Source of the DNA: Leptobrachium leishanense
Taxonomy: Eukaryota > Chordata > Amphibia > Anura > Megophryidae
Reading direction: 5' to 3'
DNA: 64,000 bases
NCBI GenBank assembly: GCA_009667805.1
Contig: CM019063.1
Coordinates: forward strand, 198,504,954-198,568,953
Shown piece by piece: positions 35,029-45,896 of the stretch; position 1 is the stretch's first letter, and every line of letters begins with the position of its first letter. Below the pieces are notes generated by a model, which did not search any database, had not been told where the DNA came from, and saw only the letters and a list, made by a program, of their open reading frames with translations. Position numbers and translations under genes: made by a program.

Positions 35029-36053
35029 TATATTTAACTAGACAGATTACTAGCTCCAGGAGCAAGTAATAAATGGAGAGATTCTCCTGACCAAGAGGAT
35101 TAAACCTCAAAGATATATGAAAAAAGAGAAAAGTAGAGAGGGAGGGTACACCCCCAATCTCTTAGGTGGTCACGGAGTATAAAAACATAATTTTATTAAT
35201 AAACATAGTCAATTTAAAAATAACAAAAAACGAGAACACTGCGTATATATAAACCGATATAAATATTACCGTCAAACAAGATGAACCCAGCCCTACAAAG
35301 GTGCTGAGATTATTAATGACTCAAAATAATCTAGATAGATTATTTGTAAATCTCTACAAGATTATACGTAGGGTTGATGAACACAACTGAATACTTGTTG
35401 ATGCATGATGGGTTAACTATAACTCAAATGATTGTATACAAATTATACAAAATTTGGCTAGATAGTATCAGATGAATTAACTTGGAGTCCTATTGATAAT
35501 AAAAAATAGTAAGACATCCTACAGGAGGGAAAGTGAATGAAAAAGGAAAGATTAGTGAGAACAAATATAGCCTCAGTAACACCTCCTGCTCCAGAAAAGA
35601 TGCACAAAGAGTTAAGGAGACAGACCAGAATAACCATTCGATAAATACGTAAGGGAAAAAGGGGAATTATAGTAAACCTCAATGGGTAATCCCTATTATA
35701 TAGCCCTTTACTAAAGTTCGATTTCTGATCTGTCCCTATTATGTCCCTATAGAGTAGAGAAGTACAAATCAAATTCGGAAGAAAATCTAAAGCTCATATC
35801 ATCGATCACTATACAGCACCAACAAATAAGTTGGTAAAAATACTAGACATAAATCTCAAAATAGAGGAGTTAGGCTAGCTGGTTCAACTTTGAAGGCGGC
35901 ATAAAGTGACTGCTAAAAAGCGTAAACACCATAGTAGGGGGATACCCATTTTAGTATTTATAGGGGCATGATGAGGATGTTCTTTTCGCTCCTGACGAAG
36001 CCGCAATTTCTAAGCAGCGAAACGTACGTTGAGCATGATACTATCACTATGGG
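35029..36053 (+). repeat. interspersed repeat ending in a hammerhead-like motif
   Basis: Non-coding, moderately AT-rich, 1 kb. It lies between the palindromic MITE and duplication block B2, where block A2 has no equivalent, and ends 20 bp after a hammerhead-like core. ACATAATTTTATTAATAAAC near 35187 resembles the start region of such repeats in frogs. Penelope-like or retrozyme origin is inferred from the motif only. Confidence 0.4.
35987..36034 (+). ncRNA. hammerhead-like motif, degenerate stem II
   Basis: Core CUGACGA at 35992-35998; GAAA at 36019-36022; self-complementary stem III ACGUACGU; triplet GUU. Stem I gives four pairs (GCUC before the core with GAGC after the triplet). Stem II is AGCCGC...GCAGC, which pairs only with one A left over and one C-A mismatch. 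It may be inactive or a variant. Confidence 0.45.
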
Positions 36054-37550
36054 TGTAGAGGGGAGATGGTGCTGGTGAGAAGGAGAAGCTAAGCTATTCT
36101 GGCCATAGGTAAAACAACCAGGACATACTTGAAAACGAAAGAAATCTCAATGTATCCTTCCTGGTAAAATCTTTAATAAATAAATAAATAAATAAAATAT
36201 AGACTTGGCACTAAAAGCCTGTAAAACATGCTGTGTTTCCATTTCTCTGCAGTCATTTCAATCTTACTTGCTAACTCTGACCTCCTGGGTGTAAGGTATC
36301 TAACACAAACATAAAACACATAAAATCAAACTTAACAATGTTACACATTGATGTTCTTCCTTGGGATTACCTATGGTTGCTTCTCATTCAAAGTAATATT
36401 GAGGCTCCACAGAACCTTATAGCGTGAGTCAATATGTAGCTGCTATCTTGGACAATCTCGTACTGGTGGTGTCTCACAGTTGTGCTCTGTCAGTATCCTC
36501 TAAATTATGATGGGAAAACCATTTATGTTCTTATATCCACCCCCGTAATTAAAGGGTTGTTTCAACGCTACTTTGATAATTATTATTTTCACATATGTAT
36601 GATTCCCAGTACATCTACAAATGATAGGTTTACATCAGATCATACATTTATCCATTTTCCTCGAAGAACACATTATTTTAAGCTGTGACCTCCCTACTGG
36701 ATTCCTTTTCATGCCCTGCGGAAAAAAGACAACATAATGGTCTTTCAAAGATTTGTTTCTGTGGAACAACCACTTAGACCTAGTAATTTAATCCTTGCAC
36801 CTCTCCCATTGACCCTTCCTGGTTTGGGTAAGGGTTTTATATCATTCTAAGAATACTTACTGGCCAATCAGAAACAAGATTGGCACATGTACAATGGAGG
36901 AATTAATCACAGTAGTCACTTTATCACTTTATAATAATGAGTGTGGTGAATTAATCAAAAGATAGCTTTATAGGTCTTATTAATTATTTTATCCTTTTAA
37001 AATTAATTAGGAGGATGAAAGAGTGAGGTCAAAATCCTCCACAACGCAAAGTCATTCTAAAAAAAAAATGTTTACACGTCCAAGGAAATCAGAGACTTGC
37101 AATGCCAACAGAGCTGAATTGCCACAATTCCATTATATAACAGGGAATTCTGAGTAGGACATTAAATGAAGTCACCAATTTCTCACTTGTTTGCATCAAA
37201 TGTCTGCTGTAGTGCGGACACCCCACATGACAGTGTAATACCATGCTAGATGGCTTTGAGCAAAGGCTAAGGGATACAATACAACAACACAAAAGCACTC
37301 CAGGACAGTGGATGTGGACTTATTAGCTGTAAAAAGCCTAAATGTATGCGTCTTTCTTTTATATGTACATACTCCTTTTGGTTCTGGGTTAATCCATTGT
37401 GAAAATAAAGACACATTTGGACGTTCTTCTGTTCTGTGTACTAGTTAAAAAGATGCCCAGAAGAAATCTTATATAAAAAATAGATGATTTATTCTCAGAG
37501 TACAAGTCATTGACTTGCAATGTTGGTACAATAAGTCTTAAATGCAGCAA
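36054..37550. repeat. segmental duplication block B2
   Basis: Matches 9236-10266 and is more complete: it retains about 100 bp near 36740 and about 430 bp near 36880-37310 that copy A2 lost. A LINE 3' tail (36118-36200) is specific to this copy. No gene is visible. Confidence 0.8.
36118..36200 (+). repeat. LINE 3'-end fragment
   Basis: CCAGGACATACTTGAAAACG, then AATCTCAATGTATCCTTCCT, then an AAATAAAT tail. Identical in kind to the ends at 49125-49195, 50988-51112 and 63245-63330. It is absent from A2, so it inserted after the duplication. Confidence 0.75.
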
Positions 37551-38396
37551 ACAGACATGACCCTTGTATCTCAAGCATGTCTTCTGTGGAGGTTGTTGTG
37601 TGTGGGGGAAAATATGTGTTCTCGTTAGTAGAGAAGGTGTTTATATGCTTCATATAGGCAGCTATTCTATTCTTCTTACAGCCAAAATTCTTATATGGTA
37701 AAGCAGCTGTTCAGTGGATGTATCTTTCCTGCAGTGTAAGCATTATAAACACTTGTACTGGAAAGTTTAAGTGTCCATATACATTGATCAGCCACAACAT
37801 TAAAATCACCTACTGTATCTAATATCATGTAGACACCACTTATGCTGCCAAAACAGTTCTGATGTCTCGAGGCATGGATTCCAGAAGACCTCTTATTGTT
37901 TCCCGTGGTATCTGGTACCAAGACATTAGCAGCAGATCTTTTAAATCCTGTAAGTTGCGAGGTACGGCCTCCATAGATCACGTTTGTTGTTCCAGCACAT
38001 CACACAGATGTTCAACTGGACTGAGATCTGAGAAATTTGGAGGCCAAGGAAACACCATGAAATCTTTGTCATGTTCCTGAAACCATGAAATATTTTTTGC
38101 AGTGTGTCAGGGTACATTCTCCTGCTGAAAGAGACCACTGCTATCAAGGAGAATAATTGCCATGATTGGGGTGTACGAGCTTTGCAATAATCTCTAGGTA
38201 GGTGGTATGTGTGAAGTGTGCTCTGACACCTTTCTATCATGGCTAGCATTACGTTTTTAAGCAACATGAGCTACAGTAGCTCTTCTGTGTTGTCGGACTA
38301 GACCGGCTAGCCTACTTTCTCAATGTGTATTATCGAGCATTGGAACCTCATGAGCCTGACGCCAGTTCACCACTTAGTCTTCTTTGAACCACATTT

Positions 38397-38750
38397 GGGG
38401 CCCAGCCCCACGGTTGATGCTAAAAGGGAGTTGGCAAGGTAAATAGTGAACGCAAGCTCCCTTTTAACATACCTATTCAACCCAGTTGCTCTATTAGCAG
38501 CTGGCCTCAGAATAAAACGGAGGCACAGAGTGATACCGGCACAGGATAACTCATCCTTCTAATCCCAGGTACAAATTAACATCTCCTAAACAAGGTGTAG
38601 TAAATATTAATTTAAAGTATGGACGTGATGTCTCAAGCAAAGCTTGTGGAAAGATTGAAATAGCAACTCCAGACATTAGGATATCAGCTGGAGCCGAACT
38701 GTATATCAACTCCAGCTAATAGCTTAACATCATGTGTGGAATATGGCCCT
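38397..38750. repeat. nested MITE (GGGGCCC/ATATGGCCC ends)
   Basis: Interrupts the third-family Tc1 element exactly between AACCACATTT and TGGTAGGTTC, which are contiguous in the family. It ends GGAATATGGCCCT and contains ATAAAACGG and CTCCAGCTAATAGCTTAAC. Non-coding, about 354 bp. Confidence 0.65.
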
Positions 38751-38875
38751 TGGTAGGTTCTAAAAACTGCATACTGAGACCACCCCACAAGACTTGCTGT
38801 TTAGGGGATGTTCTAACAGTCGTCTAGACATCACTATTTGGCCCTTGTCAAAGTCATTCAGACTATCAGGGTTAT

Positions 38876-39758
38876 CCAAAGAGATTCGAATTGCTTGAGA
38901 AAGGTTAACCGAACGCTGAAAATCAGCGTTCGGTTACCTTTCTTGGCCATTTGGCTATCCAGAGAGCAGGCAATTCGCCAAATCCTGGCGAATTGCCTGC
39001 ACATACGGTGCCTGTTCGGTGCCTGTTCGAGGGCAGTGAAATCCCCATGAAAAAGCACTGCTTCGGCTATTCAGAGAACACAAACCAGCAGTGAAAGGTT
39101 CCCCTAATGCCCTGCCATTCGGTGGTTTAATTTGGCAAATTTATTCAGGAGAATCCCATAGACTTCAATGTTAAAAATATTCCCGTTTTAATTCAATATC
39201 TAATAAACCGTTCATTATAAAATTCTGCAGTAAAGAGTCTCTTTATTTATAGATTTTTTAGGATATTTTAAGCATTTTTCTGTTTTTTTTTTTTTTTTAA
39301 AGTTTACTTCTTTTTTCTGTAACAGCCCTTTTTATAATCATTCCCTGGATCTCCTGTGTAAATTTCAGACATTTTCACTCAGTAGTTTCTTTGCAAACAG
39401 CGTTTCATTTTCACAGATTCATACAAATGGTTTTGCTAATTTATTCACTGCCTCCTCTGCGTCTCAGCTGCTTCGGCTGTGTGCGATCGGCTCCTGTTCG
39501 GCTGCTTCGCTGCGTGTGATCGGCTCCTGCTCGGGCTTTTCGGCAGGTTTTTGGGGGTTTTCGGCGTGCATTCGGTGGGTTTTGCGGTTCGTTTTCGTCG
39601 GGTTTGCGGCGGCCTTTCCCTGCAATTCGGGGACCCTGTGGTGTTTGCTGAATACACCGCAGGGTCACCGAAATGCAATCGGCAAAAGAAACCGAATTGA
39701 AGAGAACAAAAAGTCACCGAACGTGCAGTGACTTTTCGAATCTCTTTGGATAACCCTG
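38876..39758 (+). repeat. MITE, AGGGTTATTC family
   Basis: CAGGGTTATCCAAAGAGATT and its inverted copy at 39736-39758, with TA just outside on the right. Interior as at 8166-8968. A hairpin GGTTAACCGAACGCTG / CAGCGTTCGGTTACC sits at 38900-38937. Inserted into the Tc1 element between GTCATTCAGA and AAGTCACTGTTCAC. Confidence 0.8.
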
Positions 39759-40120
39759 TAAGTCACTGTTCACTTGCTGCCTAATATATCCCACCCCTTG
39801 ACAGATGTCATTGTAATAACATAATCAATGCGATTCACTTCACCTGTCAGTGGTTCTAATGTTGTGGCTGATCGTTGTACTTCAAGACATATATAGAAAG
39901 ATCAATGTACACCAAATACACCATTTGTTGCATATCACTCATATCTCACTCATTCCTATTCCTGACCCCAATCTATACAGAAAACTTGGAATAGTTAACA
40001 TTAACTGTCATTAACAGGACACATCCACAGGCGTCGTGATCTTACCATATTGGGAGCCCACCACACCGGCACAGGGTCTCTGCTTGAAGGGGCGCCGAAC
40101 CTCTCTGAATCGCTAAAAAA

Positions 40121-40295
40121 AAATAAAGCAGGACTCCAGCTGCCAACATGTGCTAACCCACATAACCAGTGACGTTTCGGCCACAGAGACTCATGAGATT
40201 ATGGCCTCTGTGGCCAAAACATCACTGGTTATGTGGGTTAGTTGATTCTCCCACGAATAAATGCACACCTTGGTAGCTGGAGTCCTGCTTTATTT
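40121..40295. repeat. inverted repeat with two degenerate hammerhead-like arms
   Basis: AAATAAAGCAGGACTCCAGC at the left returns inverted at the right, as do CTAACCCACATAACCAGTGA and GGCCACAGAG further in. Each arm contains a (G/A)AAAC(G/A)TCACTGG word after GGCC, as in hammerhead cores, but the CUGANGA box is altered to CUCAUGA on one arm and lost on the other. Confidence 0.6.
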
Positions 40296-40955
40296 CTTTT
40301 ATTAGCAGGACACGGTTTTGAGATTGGTGCAGAGCAATGCTGACATTGGCCAAAAAACAGCAACAATTAAAATTAAGAAAAGATGGCGGCGCGCCTGTAC
40401 TTACCAGAGCGGCTGCAACAATTAAAATTAAGACAATATTACAGTATAACACAGGAGACTGGCGCTCAAAATGTCATGCTTACTGCATAAAAAAAATAAT
40501 GGAGGGAAAATTAAATAGCTAGCTACATTTGAAATCATGCAAACAAATCATGCAAATAAGGAGTACATCCATATTCATCTATGTATATACATGTAACCAC
40601 TGTTAATTTATACTACGAATAATAGAATTGGAGAAGATTAATTGGAAACAAATGCAATGTCTGAAACATTTTAGACTAGCAGTCAAACTTGATCTGTAAT
40701 GCATTAGTTAAAACAAAAAGAAGATTGCAAATAGTCAGATCCTCCAGGTTTGGAATTGCAGCCGTTTCAATTATTTGCTTCCCACTGCCTTTGCCACCTT
40801 TGATTCACAATTGCAGACTCCCAGGAATCCTACTAAAAGTTTGGTGGAATTGATTCATGAACATTGAGGGGCAGGTGGCTCCTCACATCCTCAGAGATTT
40901 TCCTTCCCTAGGTAATCTGAATCAAGAGGAAAACACTTCTTACTCTTATTTTCTA
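40296..40955. other. gene-free stretch
   Basis: CAACAATTAAAATTAAGA(A/C)A occurs twice at 40360-40435, around GATGGCGGCGCGCCTGTACT. A similar GGGGCGGCTGCAACCACC word occurs at 51478. Otherwise nothing recognised. Confidence 0.35.
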
Positions 40956-41500
40956 TGGGCCACATTACACTCTTAACGCAAACGTTAACGGTCACCTGCG
41001 TGAGCATTAACGTTTGCTGCGGTGTTTACCGCATATTACAATCCAAACACAAACGGGTTAAGCAACCTGTTTGCGTTTGGTATCTTGCGCTTTTCAGTGC
41101 GAGGTTACTGTACTTTGTGCTCCTTATACTTAACATGGGGAGCGCAACGTGTTAATCAGCGTTAGTATTACAATCTACTACCGCTGATTAACGTCTGGCT
41201 GTGGTTAGCAAAAAGTACAACAGCCAGGACTTGGTGTTAACACCATCCAGAAAAAAAATAAAAATGAATGCTATACTCACCTCCTGTCCCACGGCGAGGA
41301 CCGTGGCTCCAACTGCCTCCTCCATCCGGCGGGAGCAGGGAAAGGCTGGGGGAAAAAGTACACCCCCGTCTCTCCCTGCGTATCACTACATCGACCAGCC
41401 AGATCTCGCGAGGCGAGATCTGGCTGGTCATGTGACCGGCAGGGGGAAGCGCATTGGAGTCCTACGGACTCCATCGAGTGGATGGACAGACGTAGGAAAT
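40956..41500. repeat. MITE-like repeat, ATTACA-end family
   Basis: Begins TGGGCCACATTACACTC. Its first 270 bp are the reverse complement of 25370-25640 (shared AACCTGTTTGCGTTTGG, TTAACATGGGGAGCGCAA). It continues with GCGAGATCTGGCTGGTCATG, also at 25150. The right end is not clear. Confidence 0.6.
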
Positions 41501-41559
41501 CCCCGGGCAGCTAGCGATTCCCCGGCTAACTGACATCATCGCGTCATGCGCAATGACGT

Positions 41560-42053
41560 CGGGTAGTGATGGGGGACCCAGAGGTGGAGCTGCCATCCAA
41601 GATGGCGGCCCCCACCGAAGCTGGGCCGCAATTCTGCATCGGACAGTGCTGAATCTCAGCCCAGTGCCTGAGGGATTAAATCCAGGCACCAAATAAAAGG
41701 GGAGACTCTCCCCTTTTAAGCGGTAACTGGCTTTTTCTTTGTGGGACCTCCCGATTGGAAGGGAGAGGGATCAGAAAGGATCCCCCCTCCCTTTCAGGCG
41801 ATCTCCCTGCATTGCCTGGGGGTCGCCTGAAAACTACATCATCACGCATGCGCGATGACATCATTTTGCTCGGGGAGGACCATAAATTCGGCGTCTGACT
41901 TCCAGGAAGTCAGAACGCCAAGGGACCCTGGAGAGGGAGGTGAGTATCTCTCACTGGGCTCCAGGTAGCGGATGATGTGTGGGGAACGTCCTCCGCATAT
42001 AGCGGGAGTCTATGAGGACATTCCCCACACGTCCTCCGCAGCCAAGGGGTTAA
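41560..42053. repeat. hairpin-rich piggyBac-type repeat
   Basis: Ends CAGCCAAGGGGTTAA at 42053. Holds several short perfect hairpins (GGCGTCTGACTTCC / GGAAGTCAGAACGCC; AGGCGATC..GGTCGCCT; GATGACATCA). Same style and shared words (CCGATTGGAAGGGAGAGG, CTCCCTTTCAGGCG) as 52565-52848. The left border is uncertain. Confidence 0.5.
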
Positions 42054-42383
42054 ACAAAAGTGAAAAAAATTGCTGAAAAAACTCTGAAAAATTACTAAAA
42101 GATACAAAAAAAATCAATAAACAAAGAGACTTTTTACTGCAGATTAAAATAATAGACGGTTTATTAGATATTGCATGAAAACGGGAATATTTTTAACATT
42201 GAAACCTATGGGGTTCGCCGGAATAAACCTGCTGAATGAAACCACCGAACATCAGGGCATTTCACTGACATTTGTCTGCTGTTTGGTGTTCTCTGAATAG
42301 ATTAACCATTAGTTCTCTATGGGGATTTGCACTGCCTTCGAACAGCACCGTACTTGCTGGCAGTTCGCCAAAATTTGTGTGTG
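42054..42383 (-). repeat. MITE fragment, AGGGTTATTC family, inverted
   Basis: Contains GAATGAAACCACCGAACATC and TAATAGACGGTTTATTAGAT, the reverse complement of the interior of 8166-8968. Both ends are missing. Confidence 0.65.
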
Positions 42384-42400
42384 AGCATATCACAGAGTTC

Positions 42401-43760
42401 CAGTGGCATACTTAGGGGAGGGGCGGGCCGCCCCAGGTACCAGTGATTATTGGGGTGTCATTAGGGGTTACTACTGTAGGAGGTGCCACTGTCACTGTGT
42501 GTCAGCTTTGAGCTGTGCTCTTAAACGACGAGCAGTGGAGCAGGGTGTTTGCATAATGAGAATAAAAATCACCCTTTCCTCCCACCATAGCTCCTCCCCT
42601 GCCCCGCAGCAGCTGTAGGAGAGGGGAGGGGGATGTGATTTGTGTGCAGAGAGAGAAGATCACAGTATAAGGGCAGGTAAAGGGGGGGTATCAGCAGAAT
42701 ATGAAGCCCTGTCTGCTTACTGCTGTTTAAAGTGGGCCGTTCCTTAACCAGCACTGCAGTGATCAGAAATTTGTCACTGAGCTGCTTGGCTCCTGGTGAG
42801 GTTCTGCATCGAGGGGGCCTGACTGCATTACCAGGGTATAGGCAGCCAAAGGGTAAACAGGGACAGGGAAGAGGGAGTCTTAAAAAACTGGAATAGTAAA
42901 GAAAAAAGACCATAACAGCATCTCATACCTGCAAAACACACACCCATTCTCTGCTCAGCAACTCCAATCCATAAAACCAGCCACCCAGCACACACACAAC
43001 TCCAATCCACAAAACCAGCCACCAGCACACACACACTCAACTCTCATCACACAAAACCAGCCACCCACACACAACTCCCATTACACAAAACCAGCCACTC
43101 AGCGCACACACACAACTCCCATCATACAAAACCAGCCACCCCCACACACACAACTCTCATCATATAAAACCAGCCACACACACACAACTCCCATCACACA
43201 AAATCAGCCACCCACACACAATCCCATCACAAAACCAGCCACCCTCACACAACTCCCATCACACAAAACCAGCCAGCCATAAAACTCCATCACACAAAAC
43301 CAACAACACACAACCCCATCACACAACTCCATCACACAAAACAAGCCACCAACACACAACCCAGTTGCCAACACACAACTCCTATCACACAAAGCCAGCC
43401 ACCCCAACACACACACAACTCCCATCAACAAATCCAGCTACATGTGTACTTTTGTTCATAGCATGAGGATGGATATGTTGTGAGTTTTCAAAATCACTTA
43501 AAAATAACAATTATTCAAAAAGAATCTACACTCGCCTCTTATTGCACAGCACAGAGGACGCATGATCCACCATCGGCAAATTTCATAATATATCATTATT
43601 ATATATATATATATATACGTCATGTACTGCCACAATGCTATAACTAAAAATATTTTTGAAAACATTAAAAAACCTCTGATTTTTTTTTTTACATTTTAAA
43701 GTTGGGGGGTGTCAAATATAGGATCTGCCCCGGGTGCCAAATGTTCTAGGTACGCCCCTG
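42401..43760. mobile_element. hAT-like element with internal minisatellite
   Basis: CAGTGGCATACTTAGGGG and TTCTAGGTACGCCCCTG are inverted ends of the same style as 25648-32851. No matching 8-bp flanks are visible (CAGAGTTC against ATTAGCAT), so one flank may have been rearranged. The interior is non-coding. Confidence 0.65.
42925..43435. repeat. minisatellite, unit about 32-36 bp
   Basis: Degenerate copies of ACACACAACTCCCATCACAC plus AAAACCAGCCACC. About 15 copies of uneven length. It lies inside the hAT-like element. Confidence 0.85.
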
Positions 43761-43924
43761 ATTAGCATTAGGATTACAAAGTCCTAACAGTAATTACCGC
43801 ACTGCTGCAGTAACTAGAATGTTAACCACAGCTCTAATATGGTGGTAAGTGATACCGCTTCTGCACCAGTTGAAACCCCTCCCAAAAAAAAAATCAGATA
43901 ATCACCTCTCATCCCACAGCGAGA

Positions 43925-44542
43925 ATGGTGCAAGATCCATCGCTTCTGGCTGCCTCGAGCAGTGTGAAATTGGGGGGAAAAAAGCCCCCCCCCGTCACCA
44001 AGCTCAAAAATCACTTGTCCATCAGATCTTTACCCATAAGACCCCATTTGTTTTTTCCTATTACCAAGCCTGAAGGGACCGGGTCTAAAGAAAACAAACT
44101 GGGGCAACCCATGGCGACAGAGTTTGTTGCTTCTGTTGAATTGGAGTCTGTTCTACCCATGGAGGAAGAACCTACCGGGTTTATGGAACCAGGTCTAGTG
44201 GCACCTATGGATCTCATGCTTATCCTGATCGCTAGTGCAGTTCTCACCACTCCCAGCCAGCTCCCTCGGGGTTCTACGGGTTGCTGTGTCTCTAACATGG
44301 GCAACCCTGATCTGGTTCCCTCAATAACAACTCAGGAGGTTGAGCCAGGAGACCCTGAGGTGCCTGCCCAAGCCAAAGTGCCATTTACCTCGTTGACAAC
44401 TGCTGCAATTGCTGTGCCTACCACTCCCAGCCAGCTGCCTCTGGAATCTTTCTTTAACCTAGTTGAGGTCTGTGCATCTGATAATCCTATGGGTGCAGAC
44501 TCTATACCCCAAGTTGTGTTTATGTCTGTGTTAGGACGGTAG
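43925..44542 (+). CDS. hypothetical 205-codon open frame
   Basis: An open frame free of repeats, rich in Pro, Ser, Thr and Val (PTTPSQLPLESF occurs in two related forms: TTPSQLPRGSTG and TTPSQLPLESFF). I recognise no domain. Sequence after it (44545-44720) continues open in another frame (EDLERFEEAIKSRN), suggesting a frameshift. A purine run followed by TGTCAGG at 45041-45060 would suit the end of an LTR retroelement's internal region, so the frame could be a decayed gag-like or accessory frame. No signal peptide or membrane segment is seen. Confidence 0.3.
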   Translation: MVQDPSLLAASSSVKLGGKKPPPVTKLKNHLSIRSLPIRPHLFFPITKPEGTGSKENKLGQPMATEFVASVELESVLPMEEEPTGFMEPGLVAPMDLMLILIASAVLTTPSQLPRGSTGCCVSNMGNPDLVPSITTQEVEPGDPEVPAQAKVPFTSLTTAAIAVPTTPSQLPLESFFNLVEVCASDNPMGADSIPQVVFMSVLGR

Positions 44543-45896
44543 TTCGCAAAGAGGATCTGGAGAGGTTTGAAGAGGCAATAAAGTCAAGGAATGCTGTAGG
44601 ACTGTCTACAGGAACCATCATGACTCTAACATCTGTTCCCAATGCTTCCAGACAGAAATCCATGCCCCCTAGTGGTTCAGTACCGGTTTCGGAATCAAAT
44701 CTGGAGTGGGAATGTCTGGAGTGATGGTGATGAGGATGATATGCCAATTCTGGAGGAACCATTGCATGGTTATGCCCATCCTGGAGGAACCGTTGCATGG
44801 TAACCCAGCTACTTACTTGTACCATTCTGTTCCTAAGACCAGACCTCAGACAGCAGGTGTACTAAAGGGCCTCCTGGTCATGTTTCTCAGTACATCTGCA
44901 CCACTATCTCAACATCTGAAGGCCTTTTCATGATGGAAGCCTTGCAACCTGGATCCATCTACGGGTCCATTGAAACTATTGTACAAGACACAGGTCTCCA
45001 GGTTTCCCAAATATCTTGGTCGCCCGGAGTGCAGCCTTAGAGGGGGGCTCTGTCAGGAAACCAAGTAAAGACAGGCCTGTGCCCATGCATGTACCGGAGA
45101 TTCCCAGTGGGCCATTGGCTCAGTGGGCTGGGGTGCTGGCTGAGCCTGGGCCTGGCCACCGACTGAGCCTGGGCCTGGCAACCGACTAAGCCTGGCAAAT
45201 GCCTGGGGAGCCTCGAGATTGCTTGGGCTTGAACGGTGGCCAAGTCTAGCGATCACCCGAGCCTGCACTGCGGCTTACAAAGGCCCGGCCGCCGGCGAAT
45301 CTAAGATAGTGGGTTGGGATGGGGGGGGGTGAAAGGCACACTCTCGTGGCACCCTCAGAACATGCCTACGGGAAGTGGGGCTGAGGCTGCTGCTCCATTG
45401 GTCGATTGAGGAGTAGAAGTGCTAGGCCCGGCTTGTTGCCCCCTCCCCCAGCTTTCCCATGTGCAGCATCCCCATTCATGTTGCAAATCAGCGAGGAGGG
45501 CAGAGATCGCAGCGGCCTCCCCCTCCACCTGCCTGTATGTATTTACTGCCCGCCGGCTCAACTCTCACACCCTCCAGCAGCCATGCCCCCCAAAAAGCAC
45601 CCGCTCCAGCACCCCTTCCACCCACTCACCTGCATTCAGCGCTCTGTGGCCTAGCTGTTGGAGGGTGTGAAGCCTGAGCCGGCGGTCAATAAATACGTGC
45701 AAGCAGGAGGAGGGAGGACGCTATGATCTCTGTCCTCCTTGCCAATTACACAAGCCAATGGCAACAACAAAGAGGAGGAGGAAGAGGCAGCGGATGGAAG
45801 GACTCCCTATCCAGCTGACTGGCAGATCACACCGCGTGGTGTCACAGCCGCACCCTGTAGCCACCACCAACTCTTCACTCGCTGCTCTGCTGACGT
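44543..45896. other. unassigned stretch, possible retroelement 3' end
   Basis: AGAGGGGGGCTCTGTCAGG at 45041 looks like a polypurine tract followed by an LTR start, but no second LTR copy is in the window. A 27-bp direct duplication (CCTGGAGGAACC.TTGCATGG) lies at 44746-44800. From 45060 to 45250 the sequence is rich in GGGCCTGGC repeats. The rest is unrecognised. Confidence 0.3.

Larger units (their letters stand above)
37782..39877 (-). mobile_element. Tc1/mariner-type element, third family, internally deleted
   Basis: CATTGATCAGCCACAACATT at 37782 and AATGTTGTGGCTGATCG near 39874 are inverted ends, with TA on both sides (37780-37781, 39878-39879). This is a widespread fish and frog family whose transposase lies on the minus strand. 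Traces are FGGQ-like and HLCDVLEQQT-like pieces near 37980-38030, VSEHTSHIPPT near 38200 and the N-terminal FDKGQIVMSRRL near 38850. The central catalytic part is deleted. Two MITEs are nested in it. No functional product. Confidence 0.85.
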
